Program-made: the position numbers and the translations under genes
Part shown: positions 17,514-25,584 of the stretch, piece by piece
Layout of the letters: each line of letters opens with the position of its first letter
Numbering within the stretch: the first letter of the stretch is position 1
The notes under the pieces: generated by a model
Databases searched by the model: none
Seen by the model: the letters and a program-made list of their open reading frames with translations, nothing else
What the model was told of the DNA's origin: nothing
NCBI RefSeq assembly: GCF_003129485.1
Contig: NZ_QFFG01000003.1
Location: forward strand, 186,001-250,000
DNA: 64,000 bases
Direction of reading: 5' to 3'
DNA from: Polaribacter aquimarinus
Lineage (GTDB): Bacteria; Bacteroidota; Bacteroidia; Flavobacteriales; Flavobacteriaceae

Positions 17514-18104
17514 ATGAATTTCCTAGCCCATCTCTATTTATCTCAAAACAACGCCAACATCATGATTGGCAATTTTATTGCAGATCATGTTAGAGGTAAT
17601 CAATTTGAGCATTTTAATGCAGAGATTCAGCAAGGTATTTTCTTACACAGAGAAATAGATACCTATACAGATGCTCACGAAATTGTTAGAAAGAGTAAAC
17701 GCAGATTACATGAACGTTACCGACATTATGATGGCGTAATTATCGATATTTTTTACGACTATTTTTTAGCAAAAAACTGGTCAACGTATTCTGCTATTCC
17801 ATTAGACATTTATACGCATTCCATTTACAATTTGTTTAGAGAAAAATCAGATGAATTACCTGTAAAATCGCAGCAATTTATTAAGTATATGATTGAGTAT
17901 GATATATTGTATAATTATCAATTTGAGGATGGTATTGCACGTGTTTTAAACGGAATGAACAACAGAACCAAAGGCAAATCGCAAATGCATTTAGCTATTG
18001 AGGATTTAAAAGAATTAACTCCAGAATTAGAAAATGATTTTACATTCTTTTTTAAAGATTTAATAGCGTTTTCTAGTAATAAATTAAGTGAATTAATCAG
18101 CTAA
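17514..18104 (+). CDS. acyl carrier protein phosphodiesterase
   Basis: This 196-residue protein matches the AcpH (DUF479) family: start MNFLAHLYLSQ, then IGNFIADHVRG, FLHREIDTYTDAH and YDGVIIDIFYDYFLAKNW, which carry the His/Asp metal ligands of an HD-like fold. AcpH removes the 4'-phosphopantetheine group from holo-ACP. The family's size is about 190-200 residues, so it is complete. The ATG lies only 15 bp after the preceding terminator, so the mRNA leader must be very short or absent. Confidence 0.88.
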   Translation: MNFLAHLYLSQNNANIMIGNFIADHVRGNQFEHFNAEIQQGIFLHREIDTYTDAHEIVRKSKRRLHERYRHYDGVIIDIFYDYFLAKNWSTYSAIPLDIYTHSIYNLFREKSDELPVKSQQFIKYMIEYDILYNYQFEDGIARVLNGMNNRTKGKSQMHLAIEDLKELTPELENDFTFFFKDLIAFSSNKLSELIS

Positions 18105-18158
18105 TAATAATGACCTACTTTTAATTTTTGTGAAAATTCAAACTGTATGAAATGGTAA

Positions 18159-18187
18159 GCATCCAAAGAACGAAGTGGTCTGGATGC
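18159..18187. repeat. inverted repeat GCATCCA/TGGATGC upstream of ggt
   Basis: GCATCCA (18159-18165) and TGGATGC (18181-18187) form a 7-bp stem around a 15-base loop in the 178-bp gap between acpH and the gamma-glutamyltransferase gene. No T-run follows, so it is not a classical terminator. Confidence 0.5.
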
Positions 18188-18241
18188 GAAAATGCAATAA
18201 AGAGTAGAATTTAAAAAAATTAAAATCAGTCTAGATTTTTG

Positions 18242-18266
18242 TTTCTTTTCATCAATGGAAAAGAAA
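18242..18266. repeat. inverted repeat TTTCTTTTC/GAAAAGAAA upstream of ggt
   Basis: Perfect 9-bp arms flank the 7-base spacer ATCAATG, ending 16 bp before the ggt ATG. It could be a leader hairpin or a dispersed repeat; no TAnnTTTG box was found beside it. Confidence 0.5.
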
Positions 18267-18282
18267 AATTAAACAACAAAGA

Positions 18283-19968
18283 ATGAAAAAACGAAACCTA
18301 CTTTTCCTACTCTCATTTTTATCTCTTTTCATCTCTTGTAAAAAAGAAAAAATTACAGGTGTAATTGCACAAAAAGCAATGGTAGTTTCTGCAAGAGAAG
18401 AAGCTTCAAAAATTGGTTCAGACATTTTAGAAAAAGGTGGAAACGCTTATGATGCAATGATAGCTACCCATTTTGCTTTGGCAGTAGTTTATCCAGTTGC
18501 AGGAAATATTGGTGGAGGTGGGTTTCTAGTCTACAGAAATAATGATGGCACTAAAGGCGCTTTAGATTTTAGAGAAAAAGCGCCAATAACTGCACATAAA
18601 GATATGTATTTGGATTCGCTTGGAAACGTAATAAAAAACAAGAGTGTTTTGGGGGCTCATGCAGTTGGAATTCCTGGTTCCGTAGCTGGTGTTTTTGAAG
18701 TGCATCAAAAAATGGGAAGTTTACCTTTTAAAGATTTAATACAACCGTCCATCGATTTAGCTAGAAATGGTTTTACCGTAACTGAAAAACAAGCCAATTC
18801 TTTAAATAAAGCTTCATTTTACTTTAAAAAAGCTAATAATTACGCTACACTTTTTGAAAGGTTATGGAAAAAAGGTGATACCTTAAAACAAGAGGAATTA
18901 GCACAAACTTTAGAACGCATTCGCGATTTTGGTAAAGACGGTTTTTACAAAGGAAAAACGGCAGATTTGTTAGTAAATTATGTTTCTGAATTAGGAGGAA
19001 TTATTACCCATAAAGATTTAGAAAAATACAAAGCCATATGGCGAAATCCTATTGAGTTTTCATATAGAGATTACAATATTACATCGATGACTTTACCGGC
19101 AAGTGGTGGAATTTGTTTAGCTCAAATTTTAAAATCGATTGAGCCTTATGATTTATCAAAAATAAAACACAATTCAACAAAATACATTCAATTATTAACG
19201 GAAGCTGAAAGAAGATCTTATGCAGATAGAGCTCATTATTTAGGTGATATTGATTTTGTAAACGTACCCATTGATAGTCTAACAAATACAAATTACATTA
19301 ACAAAAGAATGGCATCTTTTTCTTGGGATAAAGCATCACCATCATCAGAAGTTTCTCAAGGAAAAATTTTAGGTTATGAAAGTGATGAGACCACGCATTA
19401 TTCTATAGTTGACCAATTTGGAAATGCAGTTTCTGTAACTACTACTTTAAACACGGGTTATGGCTCTAAAGTTTTGGTAAAGGGAGCTGGTTTTTTCTTA
19501 AACAATGAAATGGATGATTTTTCTAGCAAACCTGGAGTACCAAATGTTTACGGTTTGGTAGGTTCTAAAGCCAATGCTATTGCTTCAGAAAAAAGAATGT
19601 TAAGTTCAATGACCCCAACAATTGTAGAAAAAGATGGAAAATTAAAAATGGTTGTGGGAACTCCTGGTGGCTCTACTATCATCACATCCGTTTTACAAAA
19701 CATCATTAATGTTGTTGATTATAAAATGGGCATGCAAGAATCTGTAAATCAACCGCGTTTTCATCATCAATGGTTACCAGATATCATTAGAATGGAACCT
19801 AATGGATTTGACAAGGAAACAAAACAGAAATTAGAATCTCTAGGCTATCAAATTTTAGAAAGAAATTCTTTGATTATAGGTCGCGTTGATGCTATATTAG
19901 TATTACCCAATGGAACATTAGAAGGTGGTGCTGATCCTAGAGGAGATGATACAGCTGTTGGGTTTTAA
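18283..19968 (+). CDS. ggt: gamma-glutamyltransferase, lipoprotein
   Basis: This 561-residue protein has a lipoprotein signal with the lipobox LFISC (Cys about residue 19) and the full GGT fold. Family motifs are [37 protein letters not shown] and the autoprocessing site ETTHYSIVD, where Thr370 should become the new N-terminus and nucleophile of the small subunit. [11 protein letters not shown] lies near the C-terminus. The enzyme hydrolyses glutathione and other gamma-glutamyl compounds, here tethered in the cell envelope. The length is normal and all recognisable active-site motifs are present. Confidence 0.94.
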   Translation: MKKRNLLFLLSFLSLFISCKKEKITGVIAQKAMVVSAREEASKIGSDILEKGGNAYDAMIATHFALAVVYPVAGNIGGGGFLVYRNNDGTKGALDFREKAPITAHKDMYLDSLGNVIKNKSVLGAHAVGIPGSVAGVFEVHQKMGSLPFKDLIQPSIDLARNGFTVTEKQANSLNKASFYFKKANNYATLFERLWKKGDTLKQEELAQTLERIRDFGKDGFYKGKTADLLVNYVSELGGIITHKDLEKYKAIWRNPIEFSYRDYNITSMTLPASGGICLAQILKSIEPYDLSKIKHNSTKYIQLLTEAERRSYADRAHYLGDIDFVNVPIDSLTNTNYINKRMASFSWDKASPSSEVSQGKILGYESDETTHYSIVDQFGNAVSVTTTLNTGYGSKVLVKGAGFFLNNEMDDFSSKPGVPNVYGLVGSKANAIASEKRMLSSMTPTIVEKDGKLKMVVGTPGGSTIITSVLQNIINVVDYKMGMQESVNQPRFHHQWLPDIIRMEPNGFDKETKQKLESLGYQILERNSLIIGRVDAILVLPNGTLEGGADPRGDDTAVGF

Positions 19969-19973
19969 TTCAC

Positions 19974-20043
19974 AATTAGCAGTTAGCAGTTAGCAGTTAG
20001 CAGTTAGCAGTTAGCAGTTAGCAGTTAGCAGTTAGCAGTTAGC
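19974..20043 (+). repeat. heptanucleotide tandem array, unit AGTTAGC, 9-10 copies
   Basis: Nine perfect AGTTAGC units occupy 19981-20043, preceded by one imperfect unit AATTAGC. The array starts 6 bp after the ggt stop codon. It differs by one base per unit from the array before gldF (AGTTAGA). Confidence 0.95.
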
Positions 20044-20065
20044 AAAACTAAAATAATTTAACGTA

Positions 20066-20093
20066 TGTCATTTCGACAATAGGAGAAATCTCA
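20066..20093. repeat. half-copy of the REP-like palindrome
   Basis: TGTCATTTCGAC followed by AGGAGAAATCTC matches the left arm of the palindromic repeats at 14041-14105 and 21384-21476. It lies between the heptanucleotide array and the VOC gene. Confidence 0.55.
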
Positions 20094-20111
20094 ACTTAGA
20101 AACTTAAAATT

Positions 20112-20528
20112 ATGATACAACCATTTCACTTAGCAATTCCAGTGCAAGATTTAGAAAAATGCAGAACCTTTTATAGAGATGTTTTAAACTGTGAAGAAGG
20201 ACGCTCAACACAAGATTGGGTAGATTTTAATTTCTTCGGACATCAATTAGTAATTCACGTTAAAGATGGTTTTACACCTGTAAGAATTTCTAATGATGTA
20301 GATGGACATAATGTTCCTGTTCCGCATTTTGGAGTTGTGTTAACTTGGGAAGATTGGAATGCTTTGGCAGAAAGATTAAAAGCAGTCAACACAAAATTTG
20401 AAATTGAACCTTGTATTCGCTTTAAAGGAAAAGTGGGTGAACAAGCAACTATGTTTTTTATGGACCCAGAAAACAACGCCCTAGAGTTTAAAGCCTTTAA
20501 AGATATTGGACAATTGTTTGCGAAATAA
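20112..20528 (+). CDS. VOC family (glyoxalase/dioxygenase-like) protein
   Basis: This 138-residue protein starts [20 protein letters not shown] and has two beta-alpha-beta-beta-beta modules ending [16 protein letters not shown]. The His near residue 6 and the Glu near the C-terminus fit VOC metal positions. VOC proteins include glyoxalases, extradiol dioxygenases and drug-binding proteins, and the substrate here is unknown. Its stop codon shares a base with the start of the RluA gene (TAATG), so the two are translationally coupled. Confidence 0.82.
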   Translation: MIQPFHLAIPVQDLEKCRTFYRDVLNCEEGRSTQDWVDFNFFGHQLVIHVKDGFTPVRISNDVDGHNVPVPHFGVVLTWEDWNALAERLKAVNTKFEIEPCIRFKGKVGEQATMFFMDPENNALEFKAFKDIGQLFAK

Positions 20529-21406
20529 TGCAACTTGTAGAAACTTTTATTGCAAAAAAAATAGAAACACCTATTCGTTTTCAAGAATATGCTGTGGGTG
20601 TTTTTAAAACCATTCCTACTAAATCTGGCATCAAAAAAGCCATCAAAAAAGGACTTGTTTTTATTGATGGAACTTTAGCTACAACTTCAAAATATATTTC
20701 TGGTGGGGAGAAAATTGAGCTTTTTGAATCAGAAAAATCATCAACTTTTAAAAGATTAAAATTAGATTTAGAAGTTTTATTTGAAGATGATTATTTAGCA
20801 ATTATATACAAACCCGCAGGAATTTTAGTCAGTGGAAATAAATTTGTAACCATAGCAAATGCACTTTCACAAAACTTGCAAAAAAGCAATCAACCAGATG
20901 CTGTAAAACCTCAGCCAATTCATCGATTAGATTATCAAACTAGCGGACTTTTACTCGTTGGAAAAACAAGTTCAGCAATTATTAAACTAAGTGAATTATT
21001 CCAAAATAAAGAAATTACCAAAACATATCATGCTATTGCAATTGGCAAAATGTGTTTAGGTGGCACTATTAATTTAAAAGTTGACAACAAAAATTCATCT
21101 ACTCAATTTAACGTTTTAAAATCGGTTATTTCAAAACGTTTTGAGTTTTTAAATTTAGTAGAACTCAAACCTAAGACAGGCAGAAAACATCAAATAAGAA
21201 AACATTTATCCTGTATTGGTCATCAAATATTAGGAGATAAAAATTATGGAAATGAATTATTAAAATTAAAAGGAAAAGGCTTGTATTTACACGCTTCAAC
21301 CTTGGAGTTTGTGCATCCATTTTCAAAGAAAAAAATTTTTAATACTAAGGAATTGTCTAAAAAATTTAAGAAGATATTCTCCTCTGTCATTCCGAATGAA
21401 GAATGA
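20528..21406 (+). CDS. RluA family pseudouridine synthase
   Basis: This 292-residue protein has an N-terminal S4-like RNA-binding region (about residues 30-70, KKGLVFIDG). The catalytic motif HRLDYQTSG spans 132-140, with the nucleophilic Asp at 135. Further family motifs are TYHAIAIGK and LKPKTGRKHQIRKHL. RluA-type enzymes convert uridine to pseudouridine in rRNA or tRNA; the exact target cannot be told from sequence. The last codons, encoding SVIPNEE, lie inside a REP-like palindrome that also supplies the stop codon, so the natural C-terminus may have been altered. Confidence 0.88.
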   Translation: MQLVETFIAKKIETPIRFQEYAVGVFKTIPTKSGIKKAIKKGLVFIDGTLATTSKYISGGEKIELFESEKSSTFKRLKLDLEVLFEDDYLAIIYKPAGILVSGNKFVTIANALSQNLQKSNQPDAVKPQPIHRLDYQTSGLLLVGKTSSAIIKLSELFQNKEITKTYHAIAIGKMCLGGTINLKVDNKNSSTQFNVLKSVISKRFEFLNLVELKPKTGRKHQIRKHLSCIGHQILGDKNYGNELLKLKGKGLYLHASTLEFVHPFSKKKIFNTKELSKKFKKIFSSVIPNEE

Positions 21407-21476
21407 AGAGGAATCTTAATAAAATAAATTATTGAGATTTCTCAATCGCTTCAAAAAGCTCATTTCGAAATGACAG
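21384..21476. repeat. REP-like palindromic repeat overlapping the end of the RluA gene
   Basis: CTGTCATTCCGAA (21384-21396) and TTCGAAATGACAG (21464-21476) form a 13-bp inverted repeat with one mismatch. Inner sequences GAATCTTAAT and ATTGAGATTTCTCAAT add further symmetry. The left arm is translated as the end of the RluA protein. Confidence 0.75.
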
Positions 21477-21491
21477 TTCCAATAGAAAACA

Positions 21492-22970
21492 TCAGTTTTT
21501 AATTTCCTCTATTGTTCTAGAAAGTCTACTTATCAACTCATAAATTTCTTCTTCATTATAAGTTGCAAAACCAATTCTAATTGAATTATGACCTAAGTCT
21601 GCATTGTCATAACGTTGCCACTCCCCTATTTCTAACTTGTATTTTCTTGCAATTTCTGCAATAGTTTCCCATGAATAGTTATCATTCAGTTTTAACCAAA
21701 CAGCCATTCCTCCTTTTGGAATTTCGAACGAAAAAACATCAGAAAATTTTTCTTTTAATAATTGGCAAAATAAATCTCTTCTCGCTTTATAAACCTTCAT
21801 CACTTTATTTATATGTCTATCTAAATCTCCTGATTTTATAAAATCTTCAAAAGCCAATTCTAGTAAAGCATCTCCTTGTCTATCAATAAATCTACGATGT
21901 TTTGCGGCTTCATTTACAAATTCTTTAGCAGCAATTAAATAACCGATTCTATACACTGGAGCCACAGTTTTACAAACTGAACCAATATAAATTACATTTC
22001 CATTGGTATCATGACTTGCTAATGGTAAAATAGGTGAATGATTGTAGTTAAAATCGTAATCATAGTCGTCTTCAATTATTGCAAAATTGTATTTTTTTGA
22101 AAGGTTTAGTAAATGAATCCTTCTTTCTGCTGACAAAGTAACTGTTGTGGGATGATGATGATGAGAAGTTACATAAACACCTTTTATGCTTTGTTGTTGA
22201 CAAATTTGCTCAATTTCATCACTAACCAAACCATTTTCATCTACAGTAACTCGTAACAAATTTGCTTTTGTCTGTAAAAAAGTTGCATCTGCAGAAGTGT
22301 AATTTGTTTTACCAACAATAATAGTGTCCTCTTTTTGCAACAATAATTTTGCACTTAAAAATATACCCATTTGACTTCCTCTCGTAATCAATATGTTGTC
22401 TTTATTAATATTTAAACCACGTGTTTTATTTAGATAATTGGCAAGAGTATTTCTCAGTTTTTCGTTACCAAAAAGAGAGCCATAAGACATTTCTTCATAA
22501 ATATTTTTTCTACTACAAATACGTCTATACGTTCTTGCTAAATCTTCCGTTGGTGTTAATCTAGCATCAGAAACTCCATCATTTAAGTACATAAATCCGT
22601 CTTGATGTTTAAAATATTTTCTTTCTAAATCATAATTTTTATAAAACTGAAAACCTACTGATTCTTTTAGTAAAATTTCTTTATCTGCATTAAAACTTTG
22701 TTGATTTAATTTTGGCAATTTAGAATTTACAAATGTTCCTTTTTTAGGAACACTTTCTACCCAACCTTGCAATAATAATTCTTCATAACAAGCCACAATT
22801 GTTTTTCTATGAACTCCTAATAATTCAGATAAAACTCTACTTCCTGGTAATTTAGTTTCAGGTACTAGTTTTCTTTCTTTTATTAATTGAATAAATTGAT
22901 TTGACAATTGTAAATACAAAGCTTGGTTGGTTTTTCTATCAATTTGAAAACTAGTTTTATATGGAAACAT
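21492..22970 (-). CDS. MocR-type regulator: GntR winged helix fused to aminotransferase domain
   Basis: This 492-residue protein has an N-terminal GntR-type winged helix (about 15-80) with LPGSRVLSELLGVHRKTIV and GWVESVPKKGTFV. A fold-type I aminotransferase domain follows, with IIEDDYDYDFNY and YIGSVCKTVAP, where the Lys should hold PLP. MocR proteins such as PdxR, GabR and TauR sense PLP with or without an amino compound and usually control divergent genes. Here the divergent operon includes two FMN split-barrel (PNPOx-like) proteins, so regulation tied to vitamin B6 or an amine is plausible. Matching inverted and direct repeats lie in the shared promoter region. Confidence 0.88.
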   Translation of the reverse strand: MFPYKTSFQIDRKTNQALYLQLSNQFIQLIKERKLVPETKLPGSRVLSELLGVHRKTIVACYEELLLQGWVESVPKKGTFVNSKLPKLNQQSFNADKEILLKESVGFQFYKNYDLERKYFKHQDGFMYLNDGVSDARLTPTEDLARTYRRICSRKNIYEEMSYGSLFGNEKLRNTLANYLNKTRGLNINKDNILITRGSQMGIFLSAKLLLQKEDTIIVGKTNYTSADATFLQTKANLLRVTVDENGLVSDEIEQICQQQSIKGVYVTSHHHHPTTVTLSAERRIHLLNLSKKYNFAIIEDDYDYDFNYNHSPILPLASHDTNGNVIYIGSVCKTVAPVYRIGYLIAAKEFVNEAAKHRRFIDRQGDALLELAFEDFIKSGDLDRHINKVMKVYKARRDLFCQLLKEKFSDVFSFEIPKGGMAVWLKLNDNYSWETIAEIARKYKLEIGEWQRYDNADLGHNSIRIGFATYNEEEIYELISRLSRTIEEIKN

Positions 22971-22974
22971 AAAC

Positions 22975-23017
22975 TGGACTATTATTTATTTTTATTCTGG
23001 ACGATTTAAATAGTCCA
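22975..23017. promoter_or_regulatory. candidate operator for the MocR-type regulator
   Basis: Three copies of one core occur in 43 bp: TGGACTA at 22975-22981, TGGAC at 22998-23002 (direct repeat, 23 bp apart) and the inverse TAGTCCA at 23011-23017. MocR proteins typically bind repeated half-sites like this. The last copy lies just upstream of the -7 box of the divergent operon, and the first lies 4 bp before the regulator's own ATG, so autoregulation is likely. Confidence 0.65.
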
Positions 23018-23026
23018 TAAAAATAC

Positions 23027-23034
23027 TAATTTTG
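23027..23034 (+). promoter_or_regulatory. -7 promoter box of the DinB/PNPOx operon
   Basis: TAATTTTG matches TAnnTTTG, 20 bp before the DinB ATG. Its -33 position falls within the repeated TGGAC operator, fitting direct control by the regulator. Confidence 0.6.
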
Positions 23035-23054
23035 ATATCATTAAATGATAGAAA

Positions 23055-23573
23055 ATGAAAAAACAAGTGTTAAATGCGAATGAATTTGATAGCTACTATC
23101 AAAGATATATTGATAAGTTGCATGATAAAACTGAATTGATTCAAGGTTTTATTGATGGAAAAACACAAATGATTTCATTTTTGAAATCGATTCCTGAAAT
23201 TAAATTGAATTTCAGTTATCAACCTGAAAAATGGTCAATAAAAGAAATTTTACAACATTTAATAGATACAGAAAGAATATTTATTTATAGATGTTTTCGA
23301 ATTGCAAGAAAAGACACAACAGCTTTAGCGGGTTATGATCAAGATGTCTATATAAAACCTTCTAATGCTGATAAAAAATCTTTAGATGATTTATTGAATG
23401 AATTTATTATCAACAGGAATAATTCCATAGCTTTATTACAAAGCTTAACCACTGATGATTTGTGTTTTATAGGAAACGCAAATGACGGAAAAATGTCTGC
23501 AAGAGCTGCTGCTTTTATCATAATTGGTCACGATATTTGGCATATAGAAGTTATTAAAGAGAAATATTTATAA
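23055..23573 (+). CDS. DinB family protein
   Basis: This 172-residue protein has the DinB_2 four-helix pattern: LNFSYQPEKWSIKEILQHLIDTERIFIYR, with metal-binding His residues in the second helix and a final IIGHDIWHIEVIKEKY. The family binds a divalent metal and includes bacillithiol- and mycothiol-dependent transferases, but most members are uncharacterised. It is the first gene of the operon divergent from the MocR-type regulator. Confidence 0.85.
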   Translation: MKKQVLNANEFDSYYQRYIDKLHDKTELIQGFIDGKTQMISFLKSIPEIKLNFSYQPEKWSIKEILQHLIDTERIFIYRCFRIARKDTTALAGYDQDVYIKPSNADKKSLDDLLNEFIINRNNSIALLQSLTTDDLCFIGNANDGKMSARAAAFIIIGHDIWHIEVIKEKYL

Positions 23574-23588
23574 AAACAGAAAAAATAA

Positions 23589-24047
23589 TTGAAGATGAAA
23601 ATAACTAAGGAAATTCAAAAATCTATTGATAAAAGTGTGCTTTGTTGGTTGGCAACTTCATCAAATGAAAATATACCAAATGTTTCTCCTAAAGAAATAT
23701 TTCGTTTTTATAAAGATGATAAAATAATTGTTGCCAATATTGCTTCTCCGCAAACTGTAAAAAATATCAATCAAAATAATAATGTTTGTATCAGCTTTAT
23801 CGATATTTTAGTTCAAAAAGGATATCAATTAAAAGGTACAGCCGAAATCATAACGAAATCTCACACTAATTTTTTTGAGATGGAAAAAATACTCACTAAA
23901 ATGACTGAAGGTAATTTTCCTTTTGCTAGCATAACAGTTATAACTGTAATGCAAGTAAAACCAATTATAGCTCCAAAATATATTCTTTTTCCTAATACCA
24001 CAGAAGAAGAACAAATTAAAAGTGCTAAGAGAGCTTATCGTATTTAA
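23589..24047 (+). CDS. pyridoxamine 5'-phosphate oxidase-like FMN split-barrel protein
   Basis: This 152-residue protein has the PNPOx-like N-terminus with SVLCWLATSSNENIPNVSPK, then VANIASPQTVKNINQNNNV and a C-terminal MQVKPIIAPKYILF. It is shorter than true PdxH and lacks an obvious C-terminal dimerisation domain, so it is a flavin- or heme-binding split-barrel relative rather than PdxH itself. It lies 15 bp after the DinB gene. Confidence 0.8.
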   Translation: MKMKITKEIQKSIDKSVLCWLATSSNENIPNVSPKEIFRFYKDDKIIVANIASPQTVKNINQNNNVCISFIDILVQKGYQLKGTAEIITKSHTNFFEMEKILTKMTEGNFPFASITVITVMQVKPIIAPKYILFPNTTEEEQIKSAKRAYRI

Positions 24048-24057
24048 AAATTAGTTT

Positions 24058-24348
24058 ATGTTAGAAATAAGACCCAATTGCGAACATTGTAACAAAGATT
24101 TACCCAACACATCATCAGAAGCTATGATATGTTCTTTTGAATGTACGTATTGTAAAACCTGTGCAGTAGAAATTTTTGAAAACGTTTGTCCAAGTTGTTC
24201 TGGAAATTTTGTAGAGCGTCCAATTCGTCCTTTAAAATTGATTGAAAAATATCCTGCATCAACAAAAAGAGTTTTTAAACCTAAAAATCTAGAAAAGGCA
24301 AAATTAAACTCAGATTACTATAAAGAAACCCAACCCTCAAAAAGATAA
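24058..24348 (+). CDS. DUF1272 zinc-ribbon-like protein
   Basis: This 96-residue protein is rich in cysteine pairs: Cys8/11, Cys25/29, Cys32/35 and Cys44/47, in MLEIRPNCEHCNKDLP and ENVCPSCSGNFVERPIRP. This is the DUF1272 signature, with ligands for two zinc ions. The function is unknown. It sits between a PNPOx-like gene and a GNAT gene in a tight operon. Confidence 0.87.
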   Translation: MLEIRPNCEHCNKDLPNTSSEAMICSFECTYCKTCAVEIFENVCPSCSGNFVERPIRPLKLIEKYPASTKRVFKPKNLEKAKLNSDYYKETQPSKR

Positions 24349-24350
24349 AA

Positions 24351-24869
24351 ATGATTACTATAAAAGAAGCCAATATCTCTGATACACAAATTATAGCATT
24401 GTTAGGTAGAATTACCTTTAACGAATCTCATAGTCAATATATAGAAAACAAAAATGAAGTATTATCTTTTTGTGATGCCTCTTTTAATGTCTCAAAAATC
24501 ACTAAAGACCTTGAAGATAAAAACAACATTTTTTGGCTTATTTATGATGATGAACTTCCTGTAGGTTTTGCTAAAGTGATACTCCATAAAACTTTGGATT
24601 TCGTCATAGAAAAGAGGGTTTGTCAGTTAGATAAAATTTATATTCTCAATGATTTTTTAGGAAAGAAATTAGGAAGCCAATTGCATCATAAGGTTATTGA
24701 AAAAGTAACCGAATTAAAATTCGATGTTATTTGGTTGGTTACCTACATTCTTAATTACAAAGCAATTCAATTTTACGAATTGAATAATTATAAAAAAGCA
24801 GGTTTTATCGATTTTGTTGTCGAAAACAAAGGATATAAAAATCACGTTTTAGTTAAAAAATTGAAATAA
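24351..24869 (+). CDS. GNAT family N-acetyltransferase
   Basis: This 172-residue protein has the GNAT layout: MITIKEANISDTQIIALL, then VCQLDKIYILNDFLGKKLGSQL, covering the acetyl-CoA binding loop (an imperfect Q/R-x-x-G-x-G/A), and WLVTYILNYKAIQFYELNNYKKAGF. The acceptor is unknown. Its stop and the next ATG share one base (TAATG). Confidence 0.85.
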   Translation: MITIKEANISDTQIIALLGRITFNESHSQYIENKNEVLSFCDASFNVSKITKDLEDKNNIFWLIYDDELPVGFAKVILHKTLDFVIEKRVCQLDKIYILNDFLGKKLGSQLHHKVIEKVTELKFDVIWLVTYILNYKAIQFYELNNYKKAGFIDFVVENKGYKNHVLVKKLK

Positions 24870-25528
24870 TGAAAACATACGAACAATCAAAAATCAATAG
24901 AATTAAAAGAGGTGCAAACAGAGCAACTTACAATGTAGAAAAAATAAATACCATTTTAGATGCTGGTTTTATAGGCTATGTTGGTTATGTTTTCGACGGA
25001 AAAGCAATTACAATTCCTATGGCTTACGGAAGAATGAATAACAAAATTATTTTGCACGGTTCTAATGCTAATAGAATGTTAACCACACTTTTAAAAGAAG
25101 GCACAATGAGTATGACTGTAATGCATTTAGATGCGTTAGTTTTAGCGCGTTCAGGTTTTCACCACTCTGTAAATTACAGATCTGCAACACTGTTTGGTTC
25201 TGTTAAAAAAATTGAGGAAAAAGAGGCTAAAAACGCTGCACTTTTTTGTTTTATGGAACATATGATGAAAGGCAGATGGGATGGAATTAGAGAAATGAAT
25301 CAACAAGAATTTGATAGAACTTTAACCTTAGAAATGACGATTGAAACAGCTTCTGCAAAAATTAGAGATGTCGGTGTTGGTGATGAGCCAGAAGATTATA
25401 ATTTAGATGTTTGGGCAGGTTTGGTACCTATAAAACAAGTCGCTGAATATCCAATTCCTGATGAAGGAAAACCACGACAAATGGAAATTCCAAAACACGT
25501 TTTAGATTATTATGAGGCAAACAAATAG
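24869..25528 (+). CDS. pyridoxamine 5'-phosphate oxidase family protein (NimA/YfbB-like flavin reductase fold)
   Basis: This 219-residue protein is a second FMN split-barrel protein: IKRGANRATYNVEKINTILD, PMAYGRMNNKIILHGSNANRM and MHLDALVLARSGFHHSVNYR. This version is common next to MocR regulators. The conserved KRGANRATY and HHSVNYR segments are typical of the family often annotated as pyridoxamine 5'-phosphate oxidase or nitroimidazole resistance-like. It is the last gene of the operon. Confidence 0.83.
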   Translation: MKTYEQSKINRIKRGANRATYNVEKINTILDAGFIGYVGYVFDGKAITIPMAYGRMNNKIILHGSNANRMLTTLLKEGTMSMTVMHLDALVLARSGFHHSVNYRSATLFGSVKKIEEKEAKNAALFCFMEHMMKGRWDGIREMNQQEFDRTLTLEMTIETASAKIRDVGVGDEPEDYNLDVWAGLVPIKQVAEYPIPDEGKPRQMEIPKHVLDYYEANK

Positions 25529-25584
25529 TTTCTTCTTTTAAAAATTGATATTTTAGCTTCTGATTTTTTTAACTCTAAAAAAAA

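Noticed and set aside
19974..20043. Heptanucleotide arrays as CRISPR.
   Set aside because: The units are 7 bases without spacers and no cas gene is nearby.
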